NCBI GenBank assembly: GCA_021789895.1
Contig: JAJYIU010000004.1
Span: 95,272 to 159,271 of the forward strand
Source: Acidobacteriota bacterium
Lineage (GTDB): Bacteria > Acidobacteriota > Terriglobia > Terriglobales > SCQP01
Length of the DNA: 64,000 nt
Direction of reading: 5' to 3'
Made by a program: the position numbers and the translations under genes. This document shows positions 27,673 to 37,419 of the stretch, piece by piece (positions within the stretch are counted from its first letter, which is position 1; every line of letters starts with the position of its first letter). The notes below the pieces were generated by a model. That model ran no database searches. It was not told the origin of the DNA and worked only from the letters and a program-made list of their open reading frames with translations.

Positions 27673-28376
27673 CGCTGGCTCCAGGAGTTCAGACGGGTTT
27701 GATGGGAGGCGGCGCGGAAGGCCTGGGCATGGCGAAAGCCGGCCAGCGCGCCGCGGGTGACGGTGAGGGCGCGATAGTAGTTGGCGAAAGGGAACTTTTC
27801 CACGCCGCCGCGCCAGAGCTGGTAAGCCGAGCAGGCATGTACCCAGCGCCGGTAGGTGCGCGTGATATCCAGAAAAGTATCGGGCTGATAGTGCAGCGGG
27901 TCTTCCCAACTGTCGGCATAGTAGAGCGCCTGAACCGAGTGCGCCGGTCCGGAGGGCCGCCGCATGGCCGGCAAGGCGGCATAGAAAACGGCGTCGTTGA
28001 CCAGGTAATGGGCGTGCTGATCGTCGCGCTGATCGCTGCCGCCCCAATGCGTAATCACCACTTCGGGGCGCAGCTCGCGTATGACGTCGGCGATGCGCAG
28101 CGCCGCGGCTTCGGTATAGGGCAACTCGGCGTCGGGATAATCGAAAAAGCGCACCCCCGCGCCCAGCCGGCGCGCCGCCAATTCCGCCTCGCGCCGCTTC
28201 TGGATCGCGTAGGCCGCGGGCGGGAGCGTAGGCGAACCCTTTTCACCTAGCGTGAGATGCAGCAGGGTGGCGCGGCCGCCCTCTTCGACCGCCAACGCCA
28301 ATGCCCCGCCGCAGGTGAATTCCATGTCGGCCGGATGCGCATCAATTGCCAGAATTGAAGTCGCCATGCGCGCCAT
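27669..28376 (-). CDS. PIG-L (LmbE-like) zinc deacetylase
   Basis: 235 residues. LAIDAHPADMEFTCGGAL contains the HPADxE zinc motif, and THWGGSDQRDDQHAHYLVNDA supplies the distal histidine; both are needed for N-acetyl-sugar deacetylation. Family members act on N-acetylglucosamine conjugates such as mycothiol/bacillithiol precursors or glycolipids; the substrate here is unknown. Two ATGs (28376, 28367) compete: TACAAT overlaps the first and lies 7 nt before the second, which favours 28367. Coupled to the tiny Tat protein. Confidence 0.87.
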   Translation of the reverse strand: MARMATSILAIDAHPADMEFTCGGALALAVEEGGRATLLHLTLGEKGSPTLPPAAYAIQKRREAELAARRLGAGVRFFDYPDAELPYTEAAALRIADVIRELRPEVVITHWGGSDQRDDQHAHYLVNDAVFYAALPAMRRPSGPAHSVQALYYADSWEDPLHYQPDTFLDITRTYRRWVHACSAYQLWRGGVEKFPFANYYRALTVTRGALAGFRHAQAFRAASHQTRLNSWSQR

Positions 28377-28839
28377 TGTAAGCCGAATAGCAATCTGTCA
28401 TTCCCAGCCAGCCGAAAACTTTTGCTGATTCGCGTCCTCTATGAATTTTTATCCCGGCTTCGCTGATGCTTTTTTATGATCCTGATCATGTACGCCGCCT
28501 GTTTTTAGGGTTGCATCGGCAGTTGCCTGCTTTGGTGATGGGCTCTCTCTTTTTCCCACGCCGGCAGTTCAGGCGCCCCGGTTATACGTTCCGCCTGCTT
28601 GGCAGGTGGCTGAACGCTGGCAGCCTTTATGAGGAAACTCTAATGAAAAATGAGACACTTCGCGATTTTGTCCGCACGTCTTTTTGCCGGGCTAAACCAT
28701 TACGGCTCAATAGTATGCTTTCGCTTTCGCTCGCTTCTTTTCTGCCTGTGTGTCTCGCCTGGCCATGGTTTGCTTAGCCCAAGCCGATAGCTGATTGCCG
28801 ACAGCCGATCGCATTGCTCAAGCAGGTGCCGGCGCGGAG
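28377..28839. other. Intergenic region without a recognised gene
   Basis: 463 bases of mixed composition with several T-rich runs. A 44-residue frame from 28643 has GAGGA upstream and a hydrophobic end, but nothing else supports it. The right part carries four 7-bp AGC-phased repeats. Confidence 0.4.
28782..28809. repeat. AGC-phased heptad repeat, copy A
   Basis: Four adjacent 7-mers: AGCCGAT, AGCTGAT, TGCCGAC, AGCCGAT. The same phasing recurs at 31452-31503 (imperfect), 38006-38026 and 63371-63398, always between genes. Confidence 0.55.
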
Positions 28840-31272
28840 TCAGCGGCTGACGACCAGGGCGGAGGGAGAGAGGTGGAGGGGGACGGGAGCGCCTTGCGGG
28901 TTGCGGGCGATGACGTGGGAAAGGGTGAGGCGGGCAAGTCCGGCGGCGGTGGCATGGAAAAGGAATTCAACGGCGGAGCCGCTGCCGGCAAGGCCGCCGG
29001 CGCCGTCGGGGCGGCTGAGGCTGACAAAAGCGCGGCCGAGGTCGGCGTCCTGCTGATGGGAAAGCGCCAGCGGGCGGCCGTCGCGCCGGAAATAGGGGCC
29101 GGACAGCACCTGCGCTACGCTCACCAGGCGGGGATCGTAGGCGAGCTCGAAGGAGAGCGAAAACAGGGGCGGCGCCTGGTGGAGCGCGACACGGACGCGG
29201 AACTCGCTTCCGGCGAGGGTATGGATTCGCTGCGGCTCGAGGCCTAGCATGGCGGCCGAGGCGGCAGGGTGGGGAGCGGTGGATGGCGCGGGCGCAGCCG
29301 GCTGGCTGGGCGCCGAAAGGTTGGCCGGCGGCGTGGCTGGCGGCTGCGCGGGATGGGTAGGCGGGGAAACGACGTGGGCTGCCGGCGGCTGCGGCGTCGC
29401 CGCCGGAGGCGGGGTGGAGTTTTGCGGCGCGGGCGCCGGATTGCGCCCGGGCAGCGGCACCATGACGTGGGTAGTGGGCGCGATCACTGCCGGAGGGAGC
29501 TCATGCAGAGTGATGTCATTTTGCGTTCCGGTGTCGATCACCCGCGACGCCTCGGGGGAAATCCGGAAGGGATGCAGGATGTGCGGCGTCATCACGATCA
29601 GGATTTCATCATGCAGATGTTCGATATGGGTGTTGGAAAACAAATACTTCAGCAGCGGAACCTGGCTCAGGCCGGGGATGCCGGACAGATTCTTTATATT
29701 GTTTTCGGTCAGGATGCCGCTGAGCACGCTGCTTTGCCCGCTCTGCAGCTCGATGGTGCTGTCGTAAATGCGCTGCCCGATGATCGGCTCGGTGATGCCG
29801 CCGATGGTGGTGTTGCTGATGACCGAGGAGATTTCGATCTTGTTCTTCAGCGTGACCTGGTTGTCGGGATGGACGAAGGGTTGAATGCTGATGTTGACGC
29901 CGACGCTCTGATACGAGAATTGGGTATTGACCAGGGGGTTGATGCCAACGCCACCGATGCCGGGCTGGAAGCTGCCGGTGGCAACGGGAATGCGCTCGCC
30001 GATTTTCTCTTTCGCCTCGATGCCCTGGATGGCGCGCAGTTGCGGCTCCTGCAGGGTATGCGTGCGGGAATCGGAGAGCAGCAGATTGAGCGTGGCGGTG
30101 CCGATGGTGAAGGAATAATTCCGGCCTGCCAGATGACGCAGATTGTTGAAGTTCAAGGGCGTGCTGGTGGTCGTGGACGACGAGGACGATGAAGACGAGG
30201 AGCTGGCCGGCGTGGTGGATTGTAGTCCGACAGTGAGGCTGGTCGGCGGCTGGAGACCCAGATCGCGCACCAGATCGCGGCTGACCTCGAGCACGCGGAC
30301 GTCCACCAGCACCTCGGGCGGCTGCTGGTCAAGGCTGTCAATGACCTGCTGCGCCACCGCCACCCGGTCGGGGGTGTCGCGCATGATGAGCGCCATCTGC
30401 GAGGGCAGCGCCTGCACGCGCTGGGCGTTCAGCAGGGTGCGCACCGTCTGCGCGACCTGATTGACATCAGTCGGGCTGGTCAGGTTGTGCAGGTAGAAAG
30501 TCTTGACCACGAGCTGCTGCAGGCGCTGGCGGTTGGCCATGTTGTCGCTGGCGACGTAGATGGTGTTGGGGGTCACCACGGTATAGAAGCTGTGCGACTC
30601 GATGCCGAGAATGCGCAGCGCTTCCAGCACCGAGACCTGATGCACGTTGAGGGTGATGGGTGCGGGCTGGTAGTTGCGGTCGAAGAGCACGTTCAGGTTC
30701 GCCAGCCGGCCGACGGTGCGATAGGCGATGCGGGAGTCGGCATCCAGGCGCAGGGTGATGGGGGTGTTCGAGGTGGCGCCGAGTTCTTCCGGGCCGGCGG
30801 CGAGGGCGAGGCGGCGGGCGATCGAGTCCTGCCGCTCGGGCGTCACGGGCTGGGCGGCGGCGGGGTTGAGTTGGCGGCGCAACTGCTGGTAATCGTTGGC
30901 GGCGATGAAGTTGCTCGGATCCATCGCCGTCGCCAGCCGGTATTGCTCGAGCGCCTGACGGTTGTGATGTGCAAGGCGGAGCGCGTCGCCGCGGCGCACG
31001 TGCTCCAGCGCCGCCTCGAAACGGCAGCGCTGGAAGGCAAGAAGATAGGGGATTTTGTTCGGCTTCAGGTCGAGCGCCTGGCGGAAATAGGCGTAGGCCA
31101 GATCGTACTGCTTGTGGCGCTCGGCTTTCACGCCGAGTTTATAGGCGTGACCGGCATGATCGGCGAAAAGACACAAAGATGCCGCCAGCACGAGTGTAGA
31201 AATCTTCCAGGCACGCGAAATCCGCGGGGAAGCGGCTCGGCGGAATGAATACTGCAATCTCGGGTACCTCAT
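28840..31272 (-). CDS. Secretin (GspD/PilQ type) with TPR N-terminus and C-terminal cohesin-like domain
   Basis: 810 residues from ATG 31272 (the GTG at 31338 in the track is less likely). Order: signal/anchor helix (STLVLAASLCLFA, about 28-45); TPR-like repeats (50-160); secretin N-domains (about 185-320, with VKTFYLHNLTSPTDVNQVAQTVRTLLNA); secretin core (about 375-600) with the family signature VPLLKYLFSNTHIEHLHDEILIVMTPHIL; a Pro/Ala linker; a cohesin-like beta domain (about 680-810, FELAYDPRLVSVAQVLSG). Secretins form outer-membrane gates for type II secretion or type IV pili. A cohesin tail is unusual and would face outward or the periplasm. No other gsp or pil gene is nearby. Confidence 0.87.
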   Translation of the reverse strand: MRYPRLQYSFRRAASPRISRAWKISTLVLAASLCLFADHAGHAYKLGVKAERHKQYDLAYAYFRQALDLKPNKIPYLLAFQRCRFEAALEHVRRGDALRLAHHNRQALEQYRLATAMDPSNFIAANDYQQLRRQLNPAAAQPVTPERQDSIARRLALAAGPEELGATSNTPITLRLDADSRIAYRTVGRLANLNVLFDRNYQPAPITLNVHQVSVLEALRILGIESHSFYTVVTPNTIYVASDNMANRQRLQQLVVKTFYLHNLTSPTDVNQVAQTVRTLLNAQRVQALPSQMALIMRDTPDRVAVAQQVIDSLDQQPPEVLVDVRVLEVSRDLVRDLGLQPPTSLTVGLQSTTPASSSSSSSSSSTTTSTPLNFNNLRHLAGRNYSFTIGTATLNLLLSDSRTHTLQEPQLRAIQGIEAKEKIGERIPVATGSFQPGIGGVGINPLVNTQFSYQSVGVNISIQPFVHPDNQVTLKNKIEISSVISNTTIGGITEPIIGQRIYDSTIELQSGQSSVLSGILTENNIKNLSGIPGLSQVPLLKYLFSNTHIEHLHDEILIVMTPHILHPFRISPEASRVIDTGTQNDITLHELPPAVIAPTTHVMVPLPGRNPAPAPQNSTPPPAATPQPPAAHVVSPPTHPAQPPATPPANLSAPSQPAAPAPSTAPHPAASAAMLGLEPQRIHTLAGSEFRVRVALHQAPPLFSLSFELAYDPRLVSVAQVLSGPYFRRDGRPLALSHQQDADLGRAFVSLSRPDGAGGLAGSGSAVEFLFHATAAGLARLTLSHVIARNPQGAPVPLHLSPSALVVSR

Positions 31273-31684
31273 GATGATAGGGGTCGTGAGTGTAAACGCG
31301 GCTTTAGCTGATGGCATCCGCGCCTCAGCCTGCGTCACACCAGGAACGGCGCAAAAGCCGGACGCTTGCAGAAGTGTAGCACGCCTGCTCTCCGGCTTGG
31401 GCGCTAAAGCATTGATTCTTAAGGTACGTTGCTGGGAGGCTCGCGGATGAATGTCTGTCAGCCGGCAGTCATCGGCGAGCCGGCGCTCGGCGATCAGCGA
31501 TTAACGGCCGGGGCTGGGCAATGCTGCGGTTGAAAGCTGGCAATTCGTGGGAAAGCCGCTCAACCAATGCAAGCGCGGCCATAGGGTGAAAAAAAGGCAA
31601 TCTTCAGCGCCCAGCAGAAAACGAAGGCCCATAAAATATGCCTTGTACCAGATGTAAGTTTGAGGACGATCCAGGGGTACCACA
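31273..31684. other. Intergenic region between secretin and antiporter genes
   Basis: About 410 bases between divergent genes, including a degenerate stretch of AGC-phased heptads near 31452-31503. A 23-codon frame with four cysteines (31638-31709) overlaps the antiporter start but has no independent support. No RNA or terminator recognised. Confidence 0.4.
31452..31503. repeat. AGC-phased heptad repeat, copy B (degenerate)
   Basis: Read on the minus strand this gives TCGCTGA, TCGCCGA, GCGCCGG and further imperfect units with the same 7-base spacing as the other copies. Confidence 0.35.
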
Positions 31685-32926
31685 GTGCCTTTTATTGAAT
31701 CGCTGCTAATCCTGCTGGTGCTGTCCCGCACATTTGGGGAAATCTCGGAGCATTATGGGCAGCCGGCAATGATTGGCGAGATCGCGGCCGGAATCGTGCT
31801 GGGCCCTTCCATACTGGGCGCCATCCGGTTTACGCCCGAAATCCAGGCAATCGCGGATTTAGGCGTATTGCTGCTGGTATTTCTGGCCGGGATGGACATG
31901 GAATTGAAGACGCTGTGGCAGAACTTCCGCGGCCGCGGCAGCCTGGTCGGGATCGCCGGCTTTCTGATTCCGATGAGTATGGGAATTGCGGTGAGCGCGT
32001 TGTTTGGGCTGGGGTTGACGCGTTCGGTTTTCATTGGACTTTGCATTGCAATTACCGCGCTGCCGGTGAGCATGCGAATCCTGATGGACCTGGGCAAGCT
32101 GCAGACGGAGATTGGCCAGAAGATCATTTCCGCCGCCGTTTTCAACGATACGACCTCGCTTTTAATTCTGGGCGTGATTCTGGATGTAAAAGGCAACGGG
32201 GAAACCCTGGGCGCGATTTACCGCTCGATGGGGCTGGCGATCGTCAAGGTGCTGGCGTTCATGGCGGTGGTGATCCTGGTGGCGCGGGTGGTGCGCCGCT
32301 ATTCGCATCAACTGTTTCTGCGCTCGCACAATCTGTTCGACCGGGTGCTCAGTAAATTTAAAGGCCGGGAATCGGCTTTCGCGGCGGTGCTGGTGTTCGT
32401 CATCGCCTTCGCCACGTTCTCGCAAATGCTGGGCCTGCAGTTTGTGGTGGGCGCTTTTTTCGGGGCGATGCTGCTCAGTTATGAAGTCCTGGGCCGGGCC
32501 AAATTTCTGGAAGTCAAGAAGACGGCTTCGGACATCACCATGGGCTTTTTGGGCCCGATTTTCTTTGCGGCGATCGGGCTGGAATTCGCGGCGGCAAGCT
32601 TGCGGAACTGGGGCCTGGTGGCCGCGATCCTGGCGGTGGCGTTTGCCGGCAAGATCTTCGGCGGCTATTTAGGCGGCCGCCTCGCCCGGCTCAGCCAGGA
32701 AGAAAGCTGGACGGTGGGATTCGGCCTGAACGGGCGCGGGATCATGGAGCTGGTGATCGCCAATATCGCGCTGTCGAACCATTTCATCGGCCAACGCCTG
32801 TTTACGACGCTGGTGCTGATGGCGGTGGTGACCACATTCGTGACTCCATTCCTGCTCAAGCGGGCCTTCGATCGGCTTCCGGAAGAAAAACGCGCCGCCC
32901 AGCCGCGAAGCTCCGTCGCCATATAA
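31685..32926 (+). CDS. CPA2-type cation:proton antiporter (membrane domain only)
   Basis: 413 residues, almost wholly hydrophobic, with about 12 transmembrane segments. Start GTG with AGGGG 8 nt upstream. Typical CPA2/Kef features: HYGQPAMIGEIAAGIVLGPSILG, LGVLLLVFLAGMDMEL, and FGLNGRGIMELVIANIALS near the end. No C-terminal TrkA-N/RCK regulatory domain, so gating by nucleotides is not expected. Exchanges K+ or Na+ for protons across the inner membrane. Probably single-gene; TauE follows 149 nt downstream on the same strand. Confidence 0.88.
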   Translation: MPFIESLLILLVLSRTFGEISEHYGQPAMIGEIAAGIVLGPSILGAIRFTPEIQAIADLGVLLLVFLAGMDMELKTLWQNFRGRGSLVGIAGFLIPMSMGIAVSALFGLGLTRSVFIGLCIAITALPVSMRILMDLGKLQTEIGQKIISAAVFNDTTSLLILGVILDVKGNGETLGAIYRSMGLAIVKVLAFMAVVILVARVVRRYSHQLFLRSHNLFDRVLSKFKGRESAFAAVLVFVIAFATFSQMLGLQFVVGAFFGAMLLSYEVLGRAKFLEVKKTASDITMGFLGPIFFAAIGLEFAAASLRNWGLVAAILAVAFAGKIFGGYLGGRLARLSQEESWTVGFGLNGRGIMELVIANIALSNHFIGQRLFTTLVLMAVVTTFVTPFLLKRAFDRLPEEKRAAQPRSSVAI

Positions 32927-33075
32927 TTAGAAGGGCCTTGCGGGAGCTAGCATCGGCAGCGGCTCGGCGGCGGCCACCGGAATGCCGATGATGGTTCATT
33001 GCTCAGCCTGATCCCCAATGCGCGCAGGATGCGGCCGGTCGTCGCTGCCGCATCCAGTCCAAATATTGCAAACGG

Positions 33076-33900
33076 ATGATCTCATTTGAACTTTTACTAG
33101 GCGTGGCGATCGTCGCGGGCTTCGTGGGCGCGATGAGCGGCATGGGCGGGGGCATTATCCTCATCCCGGCGCTGACGCTGGTTGGCATTGATATCAAGCA
33201 CGCCATCGCGGTCAGCATCCTTTCCATCATCGCCACCTCGAGCGGCTCGGCTTCGGCGTATGCGCGCGACCACATCACCAACCTCAAGGTGGGGATGTTC
33301 CTGGAGATGTTCACCATTATCGGCGCGCTGGTGGGCGCGAGCATCACCATCGCTTCCTCCACCCGGCCGCTCTATATCGCCTTTGGCGCGGTGCTGCTGG
33401 GCTCCTGGGCGGCGCTGCTGTTCGCCGGACACGCGAGCTGGCATGCCAGCACCCAGGACGGCTTCACCCGCTGGCTGGAGCTGGAAGGCAGCTACCCCGA
33501 CCAGGCGCTGGGAGAGACGATCAGCTACAAGGCGCGGCGGGCTTATTACGGGGCGCCGGCGATGTTTGGGGCCGGTCTGATCGCCGGCCTGCTCGGCATC
33601 GGGGCGGGGGCGGTGAAAGTCCTGATTCACGATCTGATCATGGGGCTGCCGCCCAAAGTCTCCACCACCACCAGCAACCTGATCATCGGCGTGACCGCTC
33701 TGGCCGGCACCAGCGCGTACCTGGCGGCCGGGCTGATTGATCCTGGGCTGGCCGCGCCGGTCGTGCTCGGAGTTGTGCTGGGCGCCTTTCTGGGCACACG
33801 GCTGCTGGTGAAACTCACCAACAAGGCCGTCCGCCGATTCTTCCTGGTGGTGCTGCTGGTGCTGGCGGTGGAGATGATCATCCGGGGGCTGAGAGGTTAA
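33076..33900 (+). CDS. TauE/SafE-family anion exporter
   Basis: 274 residues with about eight helices. The two family repeats are visible: FVGAMSGMGGGIILIPALTLV near the N-terminus and LIAGLLGIGAGAVKVLIHDLIMGLPPKVSTTTSNLIIGVTALAG in the second half. TauE/SafE proteins move sulfite, sulfoacetate or related anions. The DUF1634 gene starts 3 nt after its stop; this pairing is common and suggests a two-component transporter. Confidence 0.9.
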   Translation: MISFELLLGVAIVAGFVGAMSGMGGGIILIPALTLVGIDIKHAIAVSILSIIATSSGSASAYARDHITNLKVGMFLEMFTIIGALVGASITIASSTRPLYIAFGAVLLGSWAALLFAGHASWHASTQDGFTRWLELEGSYPDQALGETISYKARRAYYGAPAMFGAGLIAGLLGIGAGAVKVLIHDLIMGLPPKVSTTTSNLIIGVTALAGTSAYLAAGLIDPGLAAPVVLGVVLGAFLGTRLLVKLTNKAVRRFFLVVLLVLAVEMIIRGLRG

Positions 33901-33903
33901 AAA

Positions 33904-34317
33904 ATGGACTCCTCCAACCTTCCCATCGGCACGAAGGCAAGCCACGAGCGGGAACTTCAACTGGATATGGATGTGCTGGTGGGCTACATCCTGCAGACGG
34001 GAGTTCTGCTGAGCATGGCGCTGGTCGGCGCCGGCTTGTTCTGGACCTGGCTCCGCACCGGCCGGACTGCGCTCGATTATCAAATCAATCGAATGAATTT
34101 GTTCGATTTTGTGATGCATGAGGCGCGGCTGGTGGCGCATGGCATGTTTGGGCCCCGGCTGCTGGTCAATTTAGGAATTACCTGCCTGATGCTGACGCCG
34201 TTCGTACGAGTCGGAGCCTCGGTGGTGTACTTCGCAGGCGTGCTCAAGAACTGGAAGTATACGCTGTTTACCTCCATCGTGCTGATCGTGCTGACGTATA
34301 GCCTGTTTTTACGGTAA
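33904..34317 (+). CDS. DUF1634 membrane protein, TauE partner
   Basis: 137 residues with three hydrophobic helices: LVGYILQTGVLLSMALVGAGLFW, NLGITCLMLTPFVRVGASVVYF and TLFTSIVLIVLTYSLFL. RVGASVVYFA is a recognisable DUF1634 element. Encoded directly behind TauE/SafE, it is probably a subunit of that transporter. Function unknown beyond context. Confidence 0.82.
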   Translation: MDSSNLPIGTKASHERELQLDMDVLVGYILQTGVLLSMALVGAGLFWTWLRTGRTALDYQINRMNLFDFVMHEARLVAHGMFGPRLLVNLGITCLMLTPFVRVGASVVYFAGVLKNWKYTLFTSIVLIVLTYSLFLR

Positions 34318-34476
34318 GTGCGGCATCAAGCCTGCTGGCGGCGGCCCAGCTCGAAAGTTCGATTGGGAAGAAGAGAGGATTCGAGCCGGCTTGGCCTTTG
34401 AAATGATTTGCAGCGGCCGCCGCTGCACGTTGATCATCCCGCGCGCCGCCCGCAAAATGAAATTCGAAAACTTATA

Positions 34477-37419
34477 ATGGAAATACCGAACCAGGGAAAC
34501 GGCATCGTGAGCGCCCCTTTAAAAGAAACCTTGAACCTGCCGCGGACGAAGTTCCCGATGCAGGCGCGGCTGGCGGAGTTGGAGCCGCGCATGCTCGCCC
34601 GCTGGGATGAGATGGGACTGTATGCGGAACTGCGCAAGCGGGCGGCGAGGGAAAACCGTCCCCTGTACGTGCTGCACGACGGGCCGCCGTATGCCAACGG
34701 GGCGATCCATCTGGGGACGGCGCTGAATAAAATTCTGAAAGATTTCGTGGTGAAGACGCGCTCGATGGCCGGCTACGACGCGCCCTACGTGCCGGGCTGG
34801 GACTGCCACGGGCTGCCGATCGAGATCCGGGTGGACCAGGAGCTGGGGGCGAAGAAGGCCGGGATGCCGGCGAGCGCCATCCGGCGCGCCTGCCGCGAAT
34901 ACGCCGCGCGGTTCGTTAACCTGCACCGGAAGCAGTTCAAGCGGCTGGGAATTTTCGGACGCTGGGACGATCCTTACCTGACCATGGCGCCCGGCCTGGA
35001 AGCGATCATCGCCGCCCAGATACTGGCCTTCATCGAAGGCGGGCTGGCGTATAAGGGGCTGCGGCCGGTGTACTGGTGCCTGCACGATCGCACCGCGCTG
35101 GCCGAAGCCGAGGTCGAGTATCAGGAGCACGAAAGCCCGACGGTGTGGGTGAGGTATCCGCATATAGCCGGGGCCGGCAAGGCCGGCCGGCTGGCGGAGC
35201 TGTCCGGCTGGCCGCGGCTGCATGCCCTGATCTGGACAACGACGCCCTGGACGCTGCCCGCCAGCCTGGCGCTGGCGTTTCATCCCGACTTGACCTACGT
35301 GGCGGCCGCGGCTTCGACCGGCGAGACTTACCTGCTGGCCGAGGCGCTGGCGGAAGCGACGGCGCGGCAATGCCAATTCAAGATCGAGAAGATCCTGGGG
35401 CGGTTTACCGGGCGCGAGATCGAAGGCGAACTGTTTCAGCATCCGTGGGCGCTGCAGCCGGCAGGCGAGAGCGGGGCGGCGGCTCCGCGGGCGCCGCGCA
35501 CGGTGCCGGCGGTGCTGGCGGATTACGTCACCACCGAGCAGGGAACCGGCATCGTGCACACCGCTCCGGGGCATGGGCTGGAGGATTTTTATACCGGGCA
35601 GAAATACGGCCTGCCGGTGATGTGCCCGGTGGACGCGGCGGGCGTGTTTTTCGGGCCGGATGCGGCGCCGTTCGAAGGGCTGCAGGTGTTCGCCGCGAAT
35701 CCGCGGATTGTCAATCATCTGCGGCAGATCGGGGCGCTGGCCGGGTTCGCTTCGATCACGCACTCGTATCCGCATTGCTGGCGCTGCCACCAGCCGCTGA
35801 TCTACCGCGCCACCGAGCAGTGGTTCATCGGGATGGATCTCAGCTCCGATCCGGCGGCGCCGAGCCTGCGGCAGCGGGCGCTGGCGGCGATCGAGAACCT
35901 GGTGGAGTGGATTCCGGGGTGGGGGCGGGACCGCATCCGCAACATGGTGGCCAACCGCCCGGACTGGTGCATTTCGCGGCAGCGGGTATGGGGGGTGCCG
36001 ATTCCGGTGCTGGCCTGCCGGAGTTGCCGGCGGCTGCTGCGCGACCCGCGAGTGGACGAGCGCATCCTGGCAATTTTCGCCAAAGACGGCAGCGACGCCT
36101 GGTTCGAACGCCCGGCGGCGGATTTTCTGCCGCCGGAGGCGCGCTGCGCCAGTTGCGGCGGGAGCGAGTTCGAGCAGGAAAAAGACATCGTGGACGTGTG
36201 GTTCGAGTCCGGCTCGACTCAGGCGGCGGTGCTGGGGCGCGATCCGCGGCTGCCGTGGCCGGCCGACTTGTACCTGGAAGGCGGCGACCAGTACCGCGGC
36301 TGGTTCCAATCGTCGCTGCTGGTGGCGCTGGGCACGCGCGGGGCGCCGCCGTACCGCACCGTGCTCTCGCACGGCTGGGTGCTGGACGCCGAGGGGCAGG
36401 CGATGTCGAAGTCGCTGGGCAACATCATCGAACCGCAGGCGGTAGTGGAAAAATACGGCGCGGAAGTGTTGCGGCTCTGGGTGGCGGCGGCCGATGCCCA
36501 GGAAGATGTACGCATCTCCAACGATATGCTGCCGCGCGTGGCCGAGGCCTATCGCAAGATCCGCAACACATTCCGCTTCCTGCTGGGCAATCTATACGAT
36601 TTCGAGCCGGCGCGGGACGCGCTGGACGACAACCGGCTGCTGGAGCTGGATTGGCATATGCTGCGGCGAGCAGAGGAGATGGGGCGCGAATGCCGGCGGG
36701 CGTATCTGGAATTCGCCTTTCACCGCGCCTATCACCGGCTCTACGACTTCTGTGTGGTGGACCTCAGCGCCGGCTATCTCGATATTCTCAAAGACCGGCT
36801 CTACACCAGCGCGCCGGCATCGAGCGCGCGGCGCAGCGCGCAGACAGCGCTGTGGCGGATGGCGGAGATGCTGACGCGGCTGTACGCGCCGCTGCTGCCC
36901 TTCACCATGGAGGAAGTCTGGCAATCCCTGCCCGCCGGCGCCGGCGAGGCGGCGCGGGGCGGGAGCGTGCACCTGGAACTATTCTCCGGCCCGGAAGCAA
37001 CCGAGCCCGATCCGGAGGCCGAGGCGCGGGAGCGGAAGTGGGAGCGGCTGTGGGCGATCCGCGAGGAAGTGATGAAGGCGCTGGAAACGGCGCGACAGGC
37101 GAAAATTATCGGCGCCGGGCTGGAGGCGCGGGTGTGCGTTTCGGCCAACGGCGGCGACCTGGCGCTGCTGCGGGCGGAGCAGGCGCAACTGCCGTCGCTG
37201 TGGATCGTTTCGCAGGTGGAGGTGGCGGAAGCCGCGCCGGCCGGGACGGGCGGCGATGGCGCCGCCGCGGCGGCGGGGCTGCGGATGGAAGTGACGCCGG
37301 CGCGGGGAAAAAAATGCGCCCGCTGCTGGAACTATCGAGATAGCGTGGCGGGCGAGCCCGGGCTGTGCGACCGCTGCCAAGCGGTGCTGGCTGCGCTGGA
37401 GGCGGAGCGCGCGGTATGA
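34477..37419 (+). CDS. ileS: Isoleucyl-tRNA synthetase
   Basis: 980 residues from ATG 34477. Class-I synthetase: HIGH-type [16 protein letters not shown], the editing domain (about 200-400, with [17 protein letters not shown] and [19 protein letters not shown]), WFRGWFQSS-like [17 protein letters not shown] as [10 protein letters not shown], the anticodon-binding helices, and a C-terminal zinc finger [11 protein letters not shown]...CDRC. The TATAAT at 34473-34478 overlaps the ATG; if it is the true -10, the start is the GTG at 34507, which has AGGGA upstream and begins [13 protein letters not shown], the usual IleS opening. lspA overlaps the stop by 4 bases. Confidence 0.96.
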   Translation: MEIPNQGNGIVSAPLKETLNLPRTKFPMQARLAELEPRMLARWDEMGLYAELRKRAARENRPLYVLHDGPPYANGAIHLGTALNKILKDFVVKTRSMAGYDAPYVPGWDCHGLPIEIRVDQELGAKKAGMPASAIRRACREYAARFVNLHRKQFKRLGIFGRWDDPYLTMAPGLEAIIAAQILAFIEGGLAYKGLRPVYWCLHDRTALAEAEVEYQEHESPTVWVRYPHIAGAGKAGRLAELSGWPRLHALIWTTTPWTLPASLALAFHPDLTYVAAAASTGETYLLAEALAEATARQCQFKIEKILGRFTGREIEGELFQHPWALQPAGESGAAAPRAPRTVPAVLADYVTTEQGTGIVHTAPGHGLEDFYTGQKYGLPVMCPVDAAGVFFGPDAAPFEGLQVFAANPRIVNHLRQIGALAGFASITHSYPHCWRCHQPLIYRATEQWFIGMDLSSDPAAPSLRQRALAAIENLVEWIPGWGRDRIRNMVANRPDWCISRQRVWGVPIPVLACRSCRRLLRDPRVDERILAIFAKDGSDAWFERPAADFLPPEARCASCGGSEFEQEKDIVDVWFESGSTQAAVLGRDPRLPWPADLYLEGGDQYRGWFQSSLLVALGTRGAPPYRTVLSHGWVLDAEGQAMSKSLGNIIEPQAVVEKYGAEVLRLWVAAADAQEDVRISNDMLPRVAEAYRKIRNTFRFLLGNLYDFEPARDALDDNRLLELDWHMLRRAEEMGRECRRAYLEFAFHRAYHRLYDFCVVDLSAGYLDILKDRLYTSAPASSARRSAQTALWRMAEMLTRLYAPLLPFTMEEVWQSLPAGAGEAARGGSVHLELFSGPEATEPDPEAEARERKWERLWAIREEVMKALETARQAKIIGAGLEARVCVSANGGDLALLRAEQAQLPSLWIVSQVEVAEAAPAGTGGDGAAAAAGLRMEVTPARGKKCARCWNYRDSVAGEPGLCDRCQAVLAALEAERAV

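Noticed and set aside
28466-28777. 103-codon frame in the gap before the secretin
   Set aside because: No ribosome site at its start, no recognisable domain, irregular composition.
31638-31709. 23-codon Cys-rich leader-like peptide overlapping the antiporter start
   Set aside because: No ribosome site and no attenuator-like structure; short Cys-rich frames arise by chance.
35076-37343. 755-codon plus-strand frame
   Set aside because: Out-of-frame shadow inside ileS.
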